Assembly (NCBI RefSeq): GCF_024399475.1
Contig: NZ_CP101620.1
Location: 124,001 to 188,000, forward strand
Length of the DNA stretch: 64,000 nt
Direction of reading: 5' to 3'
From: Allocoprobacillus halotolerans
GTDB taxonomy: Bacteria > Bacillota_I > Bacilli_A > Erysipelotrichales > Coprobacillaceae
Position numbers and translations under genes: made by a program. Each line of letters starts with the position of its first letter. Positions within the stretch are counted from its first letter, which is position 1. The notes under the pieces are model-generated. The model did not search any database, had not been told where the DNA came from, and saw only the letters and a list, made by a program, of their open reading frames with translations. Of this stretch, positions 45,532 to 55,622 are shown one piece after another.

Positions 45532-46869
45532 AATATGGCCAGTAAAAAATCATCTTAAACGTGTGCTTGACTATACCAGCAATCCAGAAAAGACTGACAC
45601 TCTTGATGACATTGACTTTCAGTTCAATGTACTTTCTCAAAGTATCCATTATACAACTCAGGATATGAAAACAGAAAAGCAATTATATGTTACTGGAATC
45701 AACACTCATCTTTCCACTGCCTTTGAGGATATGGTCCTAACAAAAAAACATACAGCAAAGAAGATGGCATTCTTGCCTTTCATGGCTATCAGTCATTCAA
45801 GCCCGATGAAGTTGATGCTGAAACTGCACATCAGATTGGTATTGAACTTGCCAATATTTTATGGGGCGATCGCTTTGAAGTCCTCGTATCAACACATATT
45901 GATAAACATCATTACCATAATCATTTCGTAATCAACTCTGTATCTTTTAAAGATGGCAAACGTTATTACGATAATAAAGCTACCTATAAAAGAATGAGAG
46001 AGGTATCCGATGCACTTTGTGAAAAGTATCAGCTTTCAGTCATTGAAGATAAAAGTAGTCACTCTCGTCATTATGCAGAATGGAAAGCAGAAAAAGAAAA
46101 CCGACCAACAAAACGAAGTCTAGTTGTTGAGGATGTTGAATATGCAATTTCTAAATCAACCACTAAAAAACAATTCCTAAAGGCATTAAAGGATATGGGA
46201 TACTCCATTCGTGAAGGAAAATATATTTCACTCAAGCCACAAGGTGGTGAAAGAGCCTTTCGCTTGCATAAACTAACAAAAGACGGACGCTATGATATGA
46301 GCATTATTGAACAACGTTTATATGAACGTCGCTATGCACAGTTTGAATCACCTGCCCATATATCACCAAAGAAATACTACTATAAAGGTGATTTAAACAA
46401 AGCAAGAAAACTGACTGGCTTCAAAGCATTATATGTACATTACATGTTTATCCTTGGGGTGATTCCTCATCAAAGACCTGCTCCAAAAGTACATTACTAT
46501 CTTAAACAAGATTTATTGAAACTGGATCAGATTACTGAGGAGGTTACATTTCTTGCAAAGAAGAATATCAACACTATAGAAGAATTAGAATCCTGCCTTG
46601 AGAAAACAAATACACAAAAGCGTTCGCTTGAGAATGAACGTAAATGTGTGTATGGAAAAATTAAACGCTGTCGCAATGCAGAATCAAAAACATTACTTCA
46701 ACAAGACGTTGAAACCATGACAGAACAAATCAAATCACTACGAAAGGAGGTGGTGCTTTATGAGAGGATAAAAGATCGTTCACTAAAAATGAAAAGTATT
46801 ATTAAATCGGTGAACGACAATCAAAAAGATACAAAAATCAACAAAGAATATAGAAATGTTAACAGATAA
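45518..46869 (+). CDS. MOBP-type relaxase (one-base shift)
   Basis: Rejoined at the A run 45742-45748, it makes 450 residues. The N-terminus ATTKIWPVKNHLKRVLDYTS and TKKTYSKEDGILAFHGYQSF precede the metal-binding motif HIDKHHYHNHFVINSV (HxxxHxH). This nicks oriT and carries the strand into the recipient. The C-terminus is a charged coiled coil. It belongs to the Tn1549-type relaxases. The start ATG 45518 lies eight bases after AAAGG. Confidence 0.9.
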
Positions 46870-46921
46870 CTGATAGAATATGAAAAGACTATTTACAGAA
46901 ATAGAAAAAGGAGAATATACA

Positions 46922-47494
46922 ATGATATTATTTGTTGATGAAACAGAGTGCAAAGATTACTTTATAGTTGCTGGGTTGTTGACTGAATCAAAGTCAAAAA
47001 CTGATGATGCTTTTAAAAGGTTTAAAAAGAAGGTAAAAAATTTCCCAATCCCTCCCAAGAAAAAGGAAAAACTGTTTACAGAATTTAAATCAGTTCAGTT
47101 GGATAAGGAATATCAGAAAATAAAAGTTTGTATGCTCGAACATATCGATTCTTTAAACTACTCTGTAATTTATAGCGTATATAAAAAAGATGGCAATAAA
47201 TTTAATCAAGATATTAAAGAACGAATCTATTTACAACTTCTAAATAATATCGTTTTAAATATCGATGAACAAATAGATATTATTTTCGACACATTTAATA
47301 AAAAAGACTTTGAAGAAAAAATCATAAATTCTATCAAACTTAATCATAATGTTTTGTCAATTATCCAACAGGATTCTCGTTTAGAATTTGGATTGCAGTT
47401 TATAGATAATATATGTAGTGTTATTCGTCTTCATATAGATAGAAAAGAAAGTACACTGTATTATTTATTATCCAATTACTATGAAGTCAACTAA
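46922..47494 (+). CDS. DUF3800 protein (RNase H-like fold)
   Basis: 190 residues from ATG 46922 (AAGGAG eight bases upstream; an in-frame start at 46880 is less likely). MILFVDETECKDYFIVAGLL carries the DE[ST] start of DUF3800, and DIIFDTFNKKDFEEKI and LEFGLQFIDNICSVI are the other strands with acidic residues. DUF3800 proteins are frequent cargo of mobile elements and are predicted nucleases. Here it stands between relaxase and transfer operon. Confidence 0.7.
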   Translation: MILFVDETECKDYFIVAGLLTESKSKTDDAFKRFKKKVKNFPIPPKKKEKLFTEFKSVQLDKEYQKIKVCMLEHIDSLNYSVIYSVYKKDGNKFNQDIKERIYLQLLNNIVLNIDEQIDIIFDTFNKKDFEEKIINSIKLNHNVLSIIQQDSRLEFGLQFIDNICSVIRLHIDRKESTLYYLLSNYYEVN

Positions 47495-47533
47495 TATATA
47501 GAATAATATGTCAACTAATATATAGAATAATAT
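47486..47533. repeat. Tandem 24-bp direct repeat next to the transfer promoter
   Basis: Two exact 24-bp copies (47486-47509 and 47510-47533), each beginning GTCAACTAATATATAG, start at the stop codon of the DUF3800 gene. The second touches the TTGACA box of the promoter. The position suggests a protein-binding site controlling the transfer operon. Confidence 0.75.
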
Positions 47534-47650
47534 TGACATTATTCAATATTCATGGTATATTCTTCTTAGAAAGAGAGTATACTCTTATAGGTATGGTTTT
47601 CTGACCGCTCGAGGTTGGATGTGCAGATTGATGCGGAGCCATACCTTTTT
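47533..47650 (+). ncRNA. Strong promoter and structured leader RNA of the transfer operon
   Basis: TTGACA (47533-47538), 17-bp spacer and TATATT (47556-47561) form a consensus-like promoter. The transcript would start near 47568. It holds an AGAGTATACTCT hairpin and then a long stem, GGTATGG (47590-47596) with CCATACC (47639-47645). This encloses a branched region with CCGC/GCGG pairing, and TTTTT closes it as an intrinsic terminator. The 80-nt RNA shows no open frame. It could be a small RNA or an attenuator that must be read through to express the transfer genes. I do not match it to a known RNA family. Confidence 0.6.
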
Positions 47651-47677
47651 CTATACAATTTAATCAATTCTATTTCT

Positions 47678-47706
47678 AAAGCGATGATTCATTTCATCGC
47701 TTTTTT
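47678..47706 (+). terminator. Second terminator before the transfer operon
   Basis: AAAGCGATGA and TCATCGCTTT form the stem around TTCATT, followed by TTTT. With the leader-RNA hairpin it makes two intrinsic terminators between the promoter and pcfB. Confidence 0.8.
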
Positions 47707-47756
47707 GCATTTCTAAATATTTCCAATCAATTCAAAATTAAAGGAGTGTGAAAACA

Positions 47757-48481
47757 ATGGCAACAGGTGGAGAAACTGCCGATCAAATGACACGAATGAC
47801 TTTACAGGGCATTGAAGTTGCTGCTAATGTGGCAGTCAAAGCTGGTGGTATGGCATCTAAATCTTTGGCGGCAACGCTTTATGCTATTTTGACAGACAGA
47901 AAAAAATCAAAGGAAAGGCTAGACTTAATTCCATGTTAAAGTCTGGCAAAGAATTAAAAGTCTTTGCCATAAGACATAAGGATTTAAAAACTTTCTGTGA
48001 AGAAGCCAAACGTTATGGAGTTCTATATTCTGTGCTCAAAGAAAAAAACAACACTGATGGTATCTGTGACATCATGGTTCGTGCTGAAGATGCTGCGAAG
48101 ATAAGCAGAATTGTTGACAAGTATGAATTAGCAACCATCGATACCAACGCTATTCGAAATTCAATCCTCAATGAAAGACAAAACCCACTGAAAGATGTTC
48201 CTATTCTCAATGACAAAGAACATGATGATCTTGTTCACAAGCTAATGGCTTCAACAAAAAACAAGGAACAGAAAAACAGAAAGGAAAACAGTGATATAAA
48301 CCCGAAGAAAGCTTGGACAGAGAAAACAAAAGACAATCCGTTCGAGCATATCTCAATGCAAGAAAATACTGAACGTCCTTCTGTTCGAGCTAAACTCAAT
48401 GAATACAAGATGTCGCATAAAAAATCAGGACGTTCAAAACAAAGAAACAAATCAAAAAATAAAAAAACAAAGGAGAGATAA
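47757..48481 (+). CDS. PcfB-like (DUF3801) conjugation protein (one-base shift)
   Basis: Rejoined at the A run 47900-47906, 241 residues. MATGGETADQMTRMTLQGIEVAANVAVKAGG is the DUF3801 start, and KGKARLNSMLKSGKELKVFAI continues. The C-terminus is Lys/Arg-rich. PcfB of pCF10 binds relaxase and coupling protein to deliver the DNA strand. It starts at ATG 47757 with AAAGGAG and is the first gene of the transfer operon. Confidence 0.8.
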
Positions 48482-48484
48482 ATC

Positions 48485-49348
48485 ATGAACGAACAGAAAC
48501 AACATAAATGGTCTAAAGAAGAATTTGCAAAGATGATGAATGAAAAAAGACAATCATTATTCAACATGGCAAATGAACAGGTTGAAAAAGCTGTGGAAAG
48601 TGCAGATAACTTTTTAACTTATCTTAATCTGAAATCTCAGCTTGATTATACCGTCACTAACACATTACTTGTCATGGCACAAAATCCCAATGCAACACAG
48701 CTAAAGGACATCAGTCACTGGCGAGAAGATAATAAATATATTCGAAAAGGACAAAAAGGTATCCAAATATTAGAACCCGGAGAATATACTCGAAAAGATG
48801 GAAGTGCTGGAATCTCTTACAATCCAAAGTTTGTATTTGATATTTCTCAGCTGCAAGGTAAAAATAATCATATTCATTCTCCAGAATATAGCACAAAGGA
48901 AATACTAAGTGCCTTGATCTATAAAAAAGATATACTGCCAGAGGTCATCGAACAGGATACGAAGAGTTTTGAGCGAGTATATTTTGATCCTGAATCTCAA
49001 AAGATTCTTGTCAAAGATGGATTAGATCCCAAAGCAATGATTAATGGCATTATCAGAGAATACTGCATGATTGAATATATGGATATGGGTGCAACCAGAG
49101 AAGAAGTATCCTTTCAAGCTGAATGTTCAGCATATATGATTTCAAGAAGATATGGAATTGGTGATTATAACACTATGTTTGTTTCATCTTCAAATGAACA
49201 TTTCTTTTCCATGAACCCTAAAGAAATCAAGCAGGAACTTGAAAACATCAGTCGTGTTACTGACAGCGTCTCTACAAATATCAAATATGGATTGTATGCT
49301 CAACAGGAACAGACAAAACAAAAAGAAGCAGGAGAGCATGAAAGATGA
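48485..49348 (+). CDS. ArdC-like ssDNA-binding protein
   Basis: 287 residues. ADNFLTYLNLKSQLDYTVTNTLLVMAQNPNATQLKDISHWREDNKYIRKGQKGI is the ArdC N-terminal domain (about residues 40-95), which binds ssDNA and can protect incoming DNA against restriction. The C-terminal metalloprotease HExxH motif of full ArdC is not visible. Second gene of the transfer operon; an ArdC-like domain is also fused to the giant helicase. Confidence 0.75.
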   Translation: MNEQKQHKWSKEEFAKMMNEKRQSLFNMANEQVEKAVESADNFLTYLNLKSQLDYTVTNTLLVMAQNPNATQLKDISHWREDNKYIRKGQKGIQILEPGEYTRKDGSAGISYNPKFVFDISQLQGKNNHIHSPEYSTKEILSALIYKKDILPEVIEQDTKSFERVYFDPESQKILVKDGLDPKAMINGIIREYCMIEYMDMGATREEVSFQAECSAYMISRRYGIGDYNTMFVSSSNEHFFSMNPKEIKQELENISRVTDSVSTNIKYGLYAQQEQTKQKEAGEHER

Positions 49349-49533
49349 ACAAGGAAGAACAGTATGCAATAAAAGTTACTGATATGGAACGAAGAATACT
49401 CATCAAGGCACTGACTCTTCTAAAAGAAAAGCAAATCAAGGAAGATAAGAATTACGATTTCATTGATGATCTTATCATTAAATCATGTGATGCAGCTCCT
49501 ATAAGGAAAAAACGAGCCTATGAAGAACGATAG
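49345..49533 (+). CDS. Small conjugation-associated protein
   Basis: 62 residues (MEEQYAIKV-like start MNKEEQYAIKVTDMERRILI), helical and charged. It overlaps both neighbours by 4 and 14 bp, fully coupled to VirD4. Function unknown. Confidence 0.6.
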   Translation: MNKEEQYAIKVTDMERRILIKALTLLKEKQIKEDKNYDFIDDLIIKSCDAAPIRKKRAYEER

Positions 49534-51288
49534 AACAACCGACTATATTCTCATAGGATTTTTTATTATTCCTGTCATCTGGCTAGCAGTCCTTATTGCA
49601 CCTTACATGGACAAAGGTCTGATTGGTGCATTGCCTTATTTAAGCAATGCCATCAATCACCCTTTCTCTTTTCATTGGTGCAAGGATACATTCAAAACCA
49701 TATTCACCTTTTTGCTGATTTATGTCATCGGAATTGGTATTTATTATTCAACTAGAAGAAACTATCGTAGACAGGAAGAATATGGTTCTGCAAAGTGGGC
49801 AAATCCCAAAACCATCAATAAAAAATATGGAGATAAGGATATGTCACAAAATAAAATACTTAGTCAAAATGTCTGCATCGGTTTGAATGAAAAAAACATA
49901 GAAGGAACCTCAATACCCTTGTCATCGGTGGATCAGGAGCTGGGAAAACACGTTTCTATGGTAAGCCCAATATCATGCAGTGCAACACATCCTATGTAAT
50001 TCTTGATCCTAAAGGCGAGATACTTCGTGATACAGGAGCACTGCTTGAAAAGGAAGGATATATTATCAGAGTCATTGATCTCATCAATATGAATAGATCG
50101 CATGGATACAATCCATTTACCTATATCAAAGATGATAAAGATGTTCTTAAGCTGATAACAAATCTTATTAGAAATACAACTCCTAAGAATTCCCAATCGA
50201 CTGACCCCTTTTGGGAAAAATCGGAAACTGCTCTTCTTGAGGCCTTATGTCTTTATCTGCTTAATGAAGCTCCTGAAGATGAACAGAATTTTTCTATGAT
50301 CATGGAAATGATCGTTGCAGCTGATCCCAAGGAAGATGATGAAGATTATATGAGTCCTCTCGATTATTTATTCTATGATTTAGAAAAAGTTAAGCCAGAA
50401 AGTCTAGCTGTTAAACAGTATAAGATCTATAAACAAGCTGCTGGAAAAACTGCAAAGTCAATTCTTATTTCTGTTGGTGTACGACTAGCGGCTTTTAATT
50501 TGGAATCCATCATGTCATTGACGTGTCATGATGAACTGGAGCTTGAAAAGATGGGCGAAAGAAAAACAGCACTGTTTGCAGTCATTCCCGACAATGATTC
50601 AACATTCAATTTTCTTATCGGAATGTTATATACCCAGCTATTTCAAATGCTGTATTACAGTGCCGATATTCTCCATAATGGTGAACTTCCTGTCCCTGTG
50701 CATTTTGTTATGGATGAATTTGCCAATGTAGCTTTGCCAGATGAATTTGATAAACTACTTGCTACCATGCGTTCACGACAGATTTTTGTATCTATCATTA
50801 TACAGAACTTAGCGCAGATAAAGGCTCTCTATAAAGATACATGGGAGTCAATCGTCGGAAACTGTGATGAACTCTATTATCTGGGTGGAAACGAACAGTC
50901 GACGCATAAGTTCATGAGTGAATATTTAGGTAAAGAAACACTGGATACAAACACCTATGGTAAATCAAGCGGAAAAAGTGGAAGCTACTCTACCAACTAT
51001 CAGCAGGCTGGTCGTGAACTTCTAACAGCAGATGAAGTCCGTCTGCTCAACAATGATTATGCCCTTCTATTCATAAGAGGTGAACTGCCTATTATGGATA
51101 AAAAATACGATATTCTCAAGCATCCTAATGTCAAATATACCAAAGATGGAAGTGGTATTGCTTACTCCCATAACGAGATTAGTCATACCATTGATGACTG
51201 GCAAAATATCATGCTCAGTGATGAAGAATATGAACTCTTGAGTGAAGAAGACCTTGAAGAATATTTCAAGGAACAAGAAAAACAGTAA
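49520..51288 (+). CDS. VirD4/TraG-type coupling protein (one-base shift)
   Basis: Rejoined at the A run 49890-49896, 589 residues. Two N-terminal membrane helices (ILIGFFIIPVIWLAVLIAP; FKTIFTFLLIYVIGIGIYY) are followed by TLVIGGSGAGKTRFYGKP (Walker A) and YVILDPKGEI, then PVHFVMDEFANVALP (Walker B). It links the relaxase-DNA complex to the secretion channel. The position after pcfB and ardC is that of Tn1549-type elements. Confidence 0.93.
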
Positions 51289-51302
51289 AGGAGATTTTAT
51301 AA

Positions 51303-51611
51303 ATGAAATTAAACAAAAAAACAAAGAAATTATTAATAATCTATGCAGTATTTGCACTTTTATTGAACTTCAATGTACTTTATGTGCATGCAGCAGGAGA
51401 TCCAATTGCTGTAGTCAATAATCTAAGTGATTTTATCTTCAGTCTTATTCGTGCGATTGGGATGATTCTGCTTGGCTTTGGTGTTGTTCAGATTGGTCTT
51501 TCATTAAAAAGCCATGATCCCAGCCAAAGGGCTAATGGATTTTTGACTGTCGCAGGCGGAATCGTCATTACCTTTGCAAAAGAAATATTAAATCTGATTG
51601 TCGGTGGTTAA
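51303..51611 (+). CDS. Maff2/VirB2-like membrane protein
   Basis: 102 residues with a signal-like helix (LLIIYAVFALLLNFNVLYVHAAG) and two hydrophobic helices (FIFSLIRAIGMILLGFGVVQIGLSL; GFLTVAGGIVITFAKEILNLIV). This layout fits the Maff2 family of Tn1549-type elements, thought to be the pilin-like subunit of the channel. Confidence 0.8.
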   Translation: MKLNKKTKKLLIIYAVFALLLNFNVLYVHAAGDPIAVVNNLSDFIFSLIRAIGMILLGFGVVQIGLSLKSHDPSQRANGFLTVAGGIVITFAKEILNLIVGG

Positions 51612-51646
51612 GCATTTTAATAATACAAAAAGTGAGGTGAAAACAA

Positions 51647-52477
51647 ATGGGTGGAATCCTCGACAATCTCACTAATGCAATCAACACTTGGAATGAAAAG
51701 TTAGCTGAAATATGGCTGCTTCTCACCCAATCCCCGCAAAATTTCAAAGGTGGTGGCATATGGCAAGCCATAACAACAATCCATAATGCACTCATTGCAA
51801 TTGGCTTGGCTCTTCTTGTCTTATTTTTTGTATTTGGCTTGGTTAAAACCTGTACAAGTTTTCAGGACATCAAAAGACCAGAACAGGCTGCAAAATTATT
51901 CATTCGTTTTGCCATAGCTCGTGGTCTTGTAGTATACGGCATGGAATTCATGTTAGCTATCTTTGACATAGTACAGGGAATTACAAGTACAATCATGACA
52001 ACTGTAGGTGTTGGCACCGCAACTGAAACCGTACTGCCAGATACAATCATTACAGCAATCGAGGATGTAGGTTTTTTAGAAAGCATACCTTTATGGGCTG
52101 TAACCCTGCTAGGAAGTATATTTATCACTATACTGTCCTTCATTATGATATTAACAGTATACAGTCGTTTCTTTAAATTATATATGTATACAGCTGTCTC
52201 CCCTATTCCCTTGTCTGCAGCTGCTGGAGAATCTACACAAAGTGTATGTTACTCATTTTTGAGATCTTATGCCGGTGTCTGTCTAGAAGGCACTATCATC
52301 ATACTGTCCTGTATCATATTTACAAAGTTTGCAGGAAGTCCACCAGTGATTGATCCAGAAGCAAGTGCTGTAAGCATGGTATGGAGCTATGTAGGTGAAA
52401 TCATATTTAATATGCTCGTGCTTGTAGGCACTGTTAAGATGTCTGACCGTGTTGTAAAAGATATGATGGGACTGTAA
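51647..52477 (+). CDS. VirB6/TrbL-type channel protein
   Basis: 276 residues with five or more membrane helices (ALIAIGLALLVLFFVFGLV; FIRFAIARGLVVYGMEFMLA; LWAVTLLGSIFITILSFIMIL; FLRSYAGVCLEGTIIILSCI). It contains the typical segment YTAVSPIPLSAAAGE. It forms the inner-membrane pore of the conjugation channel. Confidence 0.88.
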   Translation: MGGILDNLTNAINTWNEKLAEIWLLLTQSPQNFKGGGIWQAITTIHNALIAIGLALLVLFFVFGLVKTCTSFQDIKRPEQAAKLFIRFAIARGLVVYGMEFMLAIFDIVQGITSTIMTTVGVGTATETVLPDTIITAIEDVGFLESIPLWAVTLLGSIFITILSFIMILTVYSRFFKLYMYTAVSPIPLSAAAGESTQSVCYSFLRSYAGVCLEGTIIILSCIIFTKFAGSPPVIDPEASAVSMVWSYVGEIIFNMLVLVGTVKMSDRVVKDMMGL

Positions 52478-52548
52478 TCTAGAAAGTTGACAAGTTTACT
52501 GTAGAATTTAACTACTCATTATATAAAATCAAAATAATTATATTTTTT

Positions 52549-52579
52549 AACCAGTCTTTTTTACAAGGCTGGTTTTTCT
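52549..52579 (+). terminator. Terminator or attenuator inside the transfer operon
   Basis: AACCAGTCTT and AAGGCTGGTT form the stem around TTTTTAC-like loop bases, followed by TTTCT. It lies between the VirB6 and DUF6674 genes. Confidence 0.65.
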
Positions 52580-52603
52580 ATTGAAAGAAAGGAGCTAACA
52601 ACA

Positions 52604-53375
52604 ATGAAATCATTAAAAGATTACGAAAGTATCAAAGAATTTATCGAACTGCTGGAATATCAGGGAATGAATAACGAAAAAAGCAATTGGAATTCATTAT
52701 CGATTATGTCGATACAACTGAAAAACAGCTGGATGCTGTACTTAATGAACTTCACAATGTAAGAATGGAATTAGGAACAATTCAACAAAAGACATTAAAA
52801 GCAACTGCACTTCGTGCTGTGGATAATGTGACTGATAAGGTCAATATTGCTAAAGATAATATCATCAAGACTAAAGAATTCATCAAAACCACTATTGAAC
52901 ATGGTATCAAAGAATTCAAATCAAAAGGAAAAGACGCTTTAGTTTCAACTATGAAAGCCTTAAATGTTAAAAGATTGCTACAAAAATGTCAGCATTGCTT
53001 TGACAAGATTCAACAATCTGCTGATAAATCAATAGATACACTCACACGATTAGGGAATGAGATTCATCAAGTCAATAATCATTTCAAGAATATCGGTCGT
53101 ATCATTATTGGAAAAGATCCAATTGCACTCAAAAAAGGAATCATGATAAAGGAGTTATCAGTCTAACACAAAATGGACTTTTCAAGATCATGGAAAAAAT
53201 GACTTATTTATCTGCAAAAACAAAAGAAAACATCAAGAAAATAGATAAGCAGGAACAGGAGTTAACATTAAGAACCCCATCAAAAAAGATTTCTGTAAAG
53301 AAAGCACTGAATGATATAAAGAAAACAAAAGTCAATAAAAAAGAAATCAATAAAACAGTTCAAAAGGAGAGATGA
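52604..53375 (+). CDS. DUF6674 conjugation-associated protein (two shifts)
   Basis: Rejoined at A runs 52677-52682 and 53131-53136, 257 residues. The N-terminus MKSLKDYESIKEFIELLEYQ, then LEFIIDYVDTTEKQLDAVLNELHNVR, then GNEIHQVNNHFKNIGRIIIGK follows the DUF6674 layout of Tn1549-type operons. The whole protein is a coiled coil, with a basic end. It may be structural in the channel or on the donor surface. Role unknown. Confidence 0.75.
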
Positions 53376-53466
53376 TTTATTGAGATATTTAAACATTCTA
53401 CTATTCATGATATTTTTTCATATGCTATACTATATATAAATCTTTTTTATTTCTGGAGGCTACATC

Positions 53467-53805
53467 ATGTCAAGTAAAAATCATAAAATAGTTAATGGCA
53501 AACTTCTTCAAACTGATAAAAGATTCTCTCAGTTAAAGATGAAACAGAGAGAAAAAATCTATAAATGGATGTATGAAGAAACATTACATTACTATATGAA
53601 TAAGCATAAAATGCCTTATGGTAAGCAATGCAGCATTGTTGTTGACGCCATCTATGATAGAATTATTGAAGCTGAAATCTGGATACCCTATAAAGAAATT
53701 CGATATCAGTATATCAAGAAAAAAACCAAACTAATCAATAAACTAACAAAAAAGATATATCAGACAAATAGTTCTGATACAGATCATATTTCTGATTCTA
53801 TATAA
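53467..53805 (+). CDS. Small basic element protein
   Basis: 112 residues, basic: KMKQREKIYKWMYEETLHYYMNKHKMPYGKQCSIVVDAIYDRIIEAEIWIPYKEI. The ATG follows TGGAGG. No family recognised; possibly nucleic-acid binding from charge. Confidence 0.5.
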   Translation: MSSKNHKIVNGKLLQTDKRFSQLKMKQREKIYKWMYEETLHYYMNKHKMPYGKQCSIVVDAIYDRIIEAEIWIPYKEIRYQYIKKKTKLINKLTKKIYQTNSSDTDHISDSI

Positions 53806-53969
53806 AATCAATGCCAATAGATATTAGAAATTCTGCATGATTTTATGGAAATAAGCCATGTTATCAACAGTTGACAGATTTCCAATAATGGTTGGTTGAA
53901 GAAAATCTATATATCTGCAATACTAAATTCGCGATCGCAAATGAATTTAACTTAAAGGAGAATTAATAT

Positions 53970-54332
53970 ATGAATTTCAATGAAAAACTAATTAATTTGA
54001 GAAAATCTAAAGGCTTATCACAAGAAGAATTAGGTGCAGAACTGCATGTATCCCGTCAAACAATTTCCAAATGGGAATCGTGCCAATCATATCCAGACTT
54101 TCAACGCCTTGTGCTTCTTAGTGATTATTTTGGTTTGACACTAGATGAGCTAGTCAAGGATATTGATGTAGAAGAAGTAAGAAACAAGAATATCAATAAC
54201 GAAAAACTATCATCAATATATGATGAAATGAACAGTGCCAAAAAATTTATCAGTGCGTTCTTTGTTTTTGGAGCAATGGTATTGATTTTCTTTGTTATTA
54301 TCGTTCTGTATGGTGTATTTTTTGCAAAGTAA
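53970..54332 (+). CDS. Membrane-linked XRE regulator
   Basis: 120 residues: a classical XRE HTH (RKSKGLSQEELGAELHVSRQTISKWESCQSYPDF, residues 11-44) and a C-terminal membrane helix (ISAFFVFGAMVLIFFVIIVLYGVFF). This layout belongs to sensor-type regulators such as those for cell-envelope stress. It stands with the M23 peptidase gene as a unit inserted between transfer genes. It has a terminator of its own. Confidence 0.85.
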   Translation: MNFNEKLINLRKSKGLSQEELGAELHVSRQTISKWESCQSYPDFQRLVLLSDYFGLTLDELVKDIDVEEVRNKNINNEKLSSIYDEMNSAKKFISAFFVFGAMVLIFFVIIVLYGVFFAK

Positions 54333-54356
54333 TTACGTATAGTATTTGCTTTTTAC

Positions 54357-54384
54357 AAGAGGTTGATTTCGATCAACCTCTTTT
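54357..54384 (+). terminator. Terminator of the XRE gene
   Basis: AAGAGGTTGAT and ATCAACCTCTT form an 11-bp stem around TTCG, followed by TTC. Confidence 0.85.
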
Positions 54385-54473
54385 CTATATCCAAAAATAT
54401 GAATAAGATTGATTAAATCTGGCAAGTACAATATAATTATTTACAAGAAAATTCAAAGAAGGAAGGAATGCTG

Positions 54474-55346
54474 ATGAAAACTTTTATAAAAGTTATTAAG
54501 AAACTGTATTGGCTTGGATTATTAGGTTTTGTAGGCTCATTTCTTGATATTCCTTCACTAGAATTATTTTATCTATTCTTTTTGCTTGCATTAGTCGACT
54601 TTGTTTTATCAATTATTATTGTTCTTAGAATGGAAGATACTAATGAAACAGTAAGCGACATTAAATTTCTGTTTCAAAATCTAGGCATGCTGATCGGCAT
54701 ACCAATTATTTATTTACGAAATAGATTCCGCCTTCCTAATGCAAAAAGCTATGAACCAAAGATTTTATACAGCCTGCCATTTCAAGGCAGCTGGAATGTT
54801 GCAAACGGAGGAGTCGATAGAGAAACCTCGCATTCATGGAATATCTGCAATCAGAGATACGCCTATGATTTTTATATCGAAATAAACGGTAAAACTTTCT
54901 GTGATAGCGGAAAGTCTGTAACAGATTACTACTGCTATGGAAAACCCATTTTAGCCCCTGCTGATGGAATAGTTGTTGAAATCAAGAATCTTTTCAATGA
55001 TACACCTATCCCCGATGAACCAGAAGCACTCTGCAGTGCCTCGGACATACGAGGAAATTATATCGTTATTAAACATTCAGAACATGAATACAGTACAATA
55101 GCTCATATTAAAAAAGATAGCTTCTATGTCAAAGTAGGTGACCACGTTCATAGAGGACAACAGATAGCCTGTTGTGGTAATAGTGGAAATACAAGTGAAC
55201 CACATATACATTTTCAGATACAGCAAGGAAAGAGTTTTCTTTTATCAGCAAGCTTACCCATATGTTTTGCTGACATTATAAACCATACCACATGTAAAAC
55301 GAGTCCATATATAGCAAGAGGTCATATAGTAGAAAATAAAAAATAG
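54474..55346 (+). CDS. Membrane-anchored M23 metallopeptidase
   Basis: 290 residues from ATG 54474, seven bases after GGAAGGA; ATG 54468 is too close to it. Three N-terminal membrane segments precede an M23/LytM domain with zinc residues in HSWNICNQRYAYDF (H...D) and EPHIHFQI (HxH). ADGIVVEI and GNYIVIKHSEHEYSTIAHI are the domain strands. It probably cuts peptidoglycan cross-links at the transfer site or acts in wall turnover. The catalytic domain faces outward if the last helix exits. Confidence 0.85.
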   Translation: MKTFIKVIKKLYWLGLLGFVGSFLDIPSLELFYLFFLLALVDFVLSIIIVLRMEDTNETVSDIKFLFQNLGMLIGIPIIYLRNRFRLPNAKSYEPKILYSLPFQGSWNVANGGVDRETSHSWNICNQRYAYDFYIEINGKTFCDSGKSVTDYYCYGKPILAPADGIVVEIKNLFNDTPIPDEPEALCSASDIRGNYIVIKHSEHEYSTIAHIKKDSFYVKVGDHVHRGQQIACCGNSGNTSEPHIHFQIQQGKSFLLSASLPICFADIINHTTCKTSPYIARGHIVENKK

Positions 55347-55348
55347 TG

Positions 55349-55382
55349 AGGTAGTTAGTTTTTATGATTAACTGCCTTTTTA
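55349..55382 (+). terminator. Terminator after the M23 gene
   Basis: AGGTAGTTA and TAACTGCCT form the stem (one G.U), followed by TTTTT. Confidence 0.7.
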
Positions 55383-55406
55383 ATTTCAATGAATGGAGGA
55401 ATATAG

Positions 55407-55622
55407 ATGAATGATATTTTTTCAGATATGCAGTCTAGAATAAATGTTTCATATATCTCAGACCTGCCCTATCATAAACATCGTGTTCTTTTAGAAATGA
55501 AAAAGATGAATCTTAGTATCTATTCAGATAAGCAACTTGAAGATTTTTCTTATTACGTATTCAAAATTCAATTTAAACAGTTAAAAGAATTATTGAAGAA
55601 AGGAATGATTGAATGGAAATAA
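55407..55622 (+). CDS. Small protein before PrgI
   Basis: 71 residues with FSDMQSRINVSYISDLPYHK and a basic helix (LKELLKKGMIEWK). GGAGG precedes the ATG. It overlaps PrgI by 10 bp. Function unknown. Confidence 0.55.
   Translation: MNDIFSDMQSRINVSYISDLPYHKHRVLLEMKKMNLSIYSDKQLEDFSYYVFKIQFKQLKELLKKGMIEWK

Noticed and set aside
47900-47906. Programmed frameshift in the PcfB-like gene
   Set aside because: The A-run break has the same form as over twenty others in unrelated genes, so a special mechanism is not needed.
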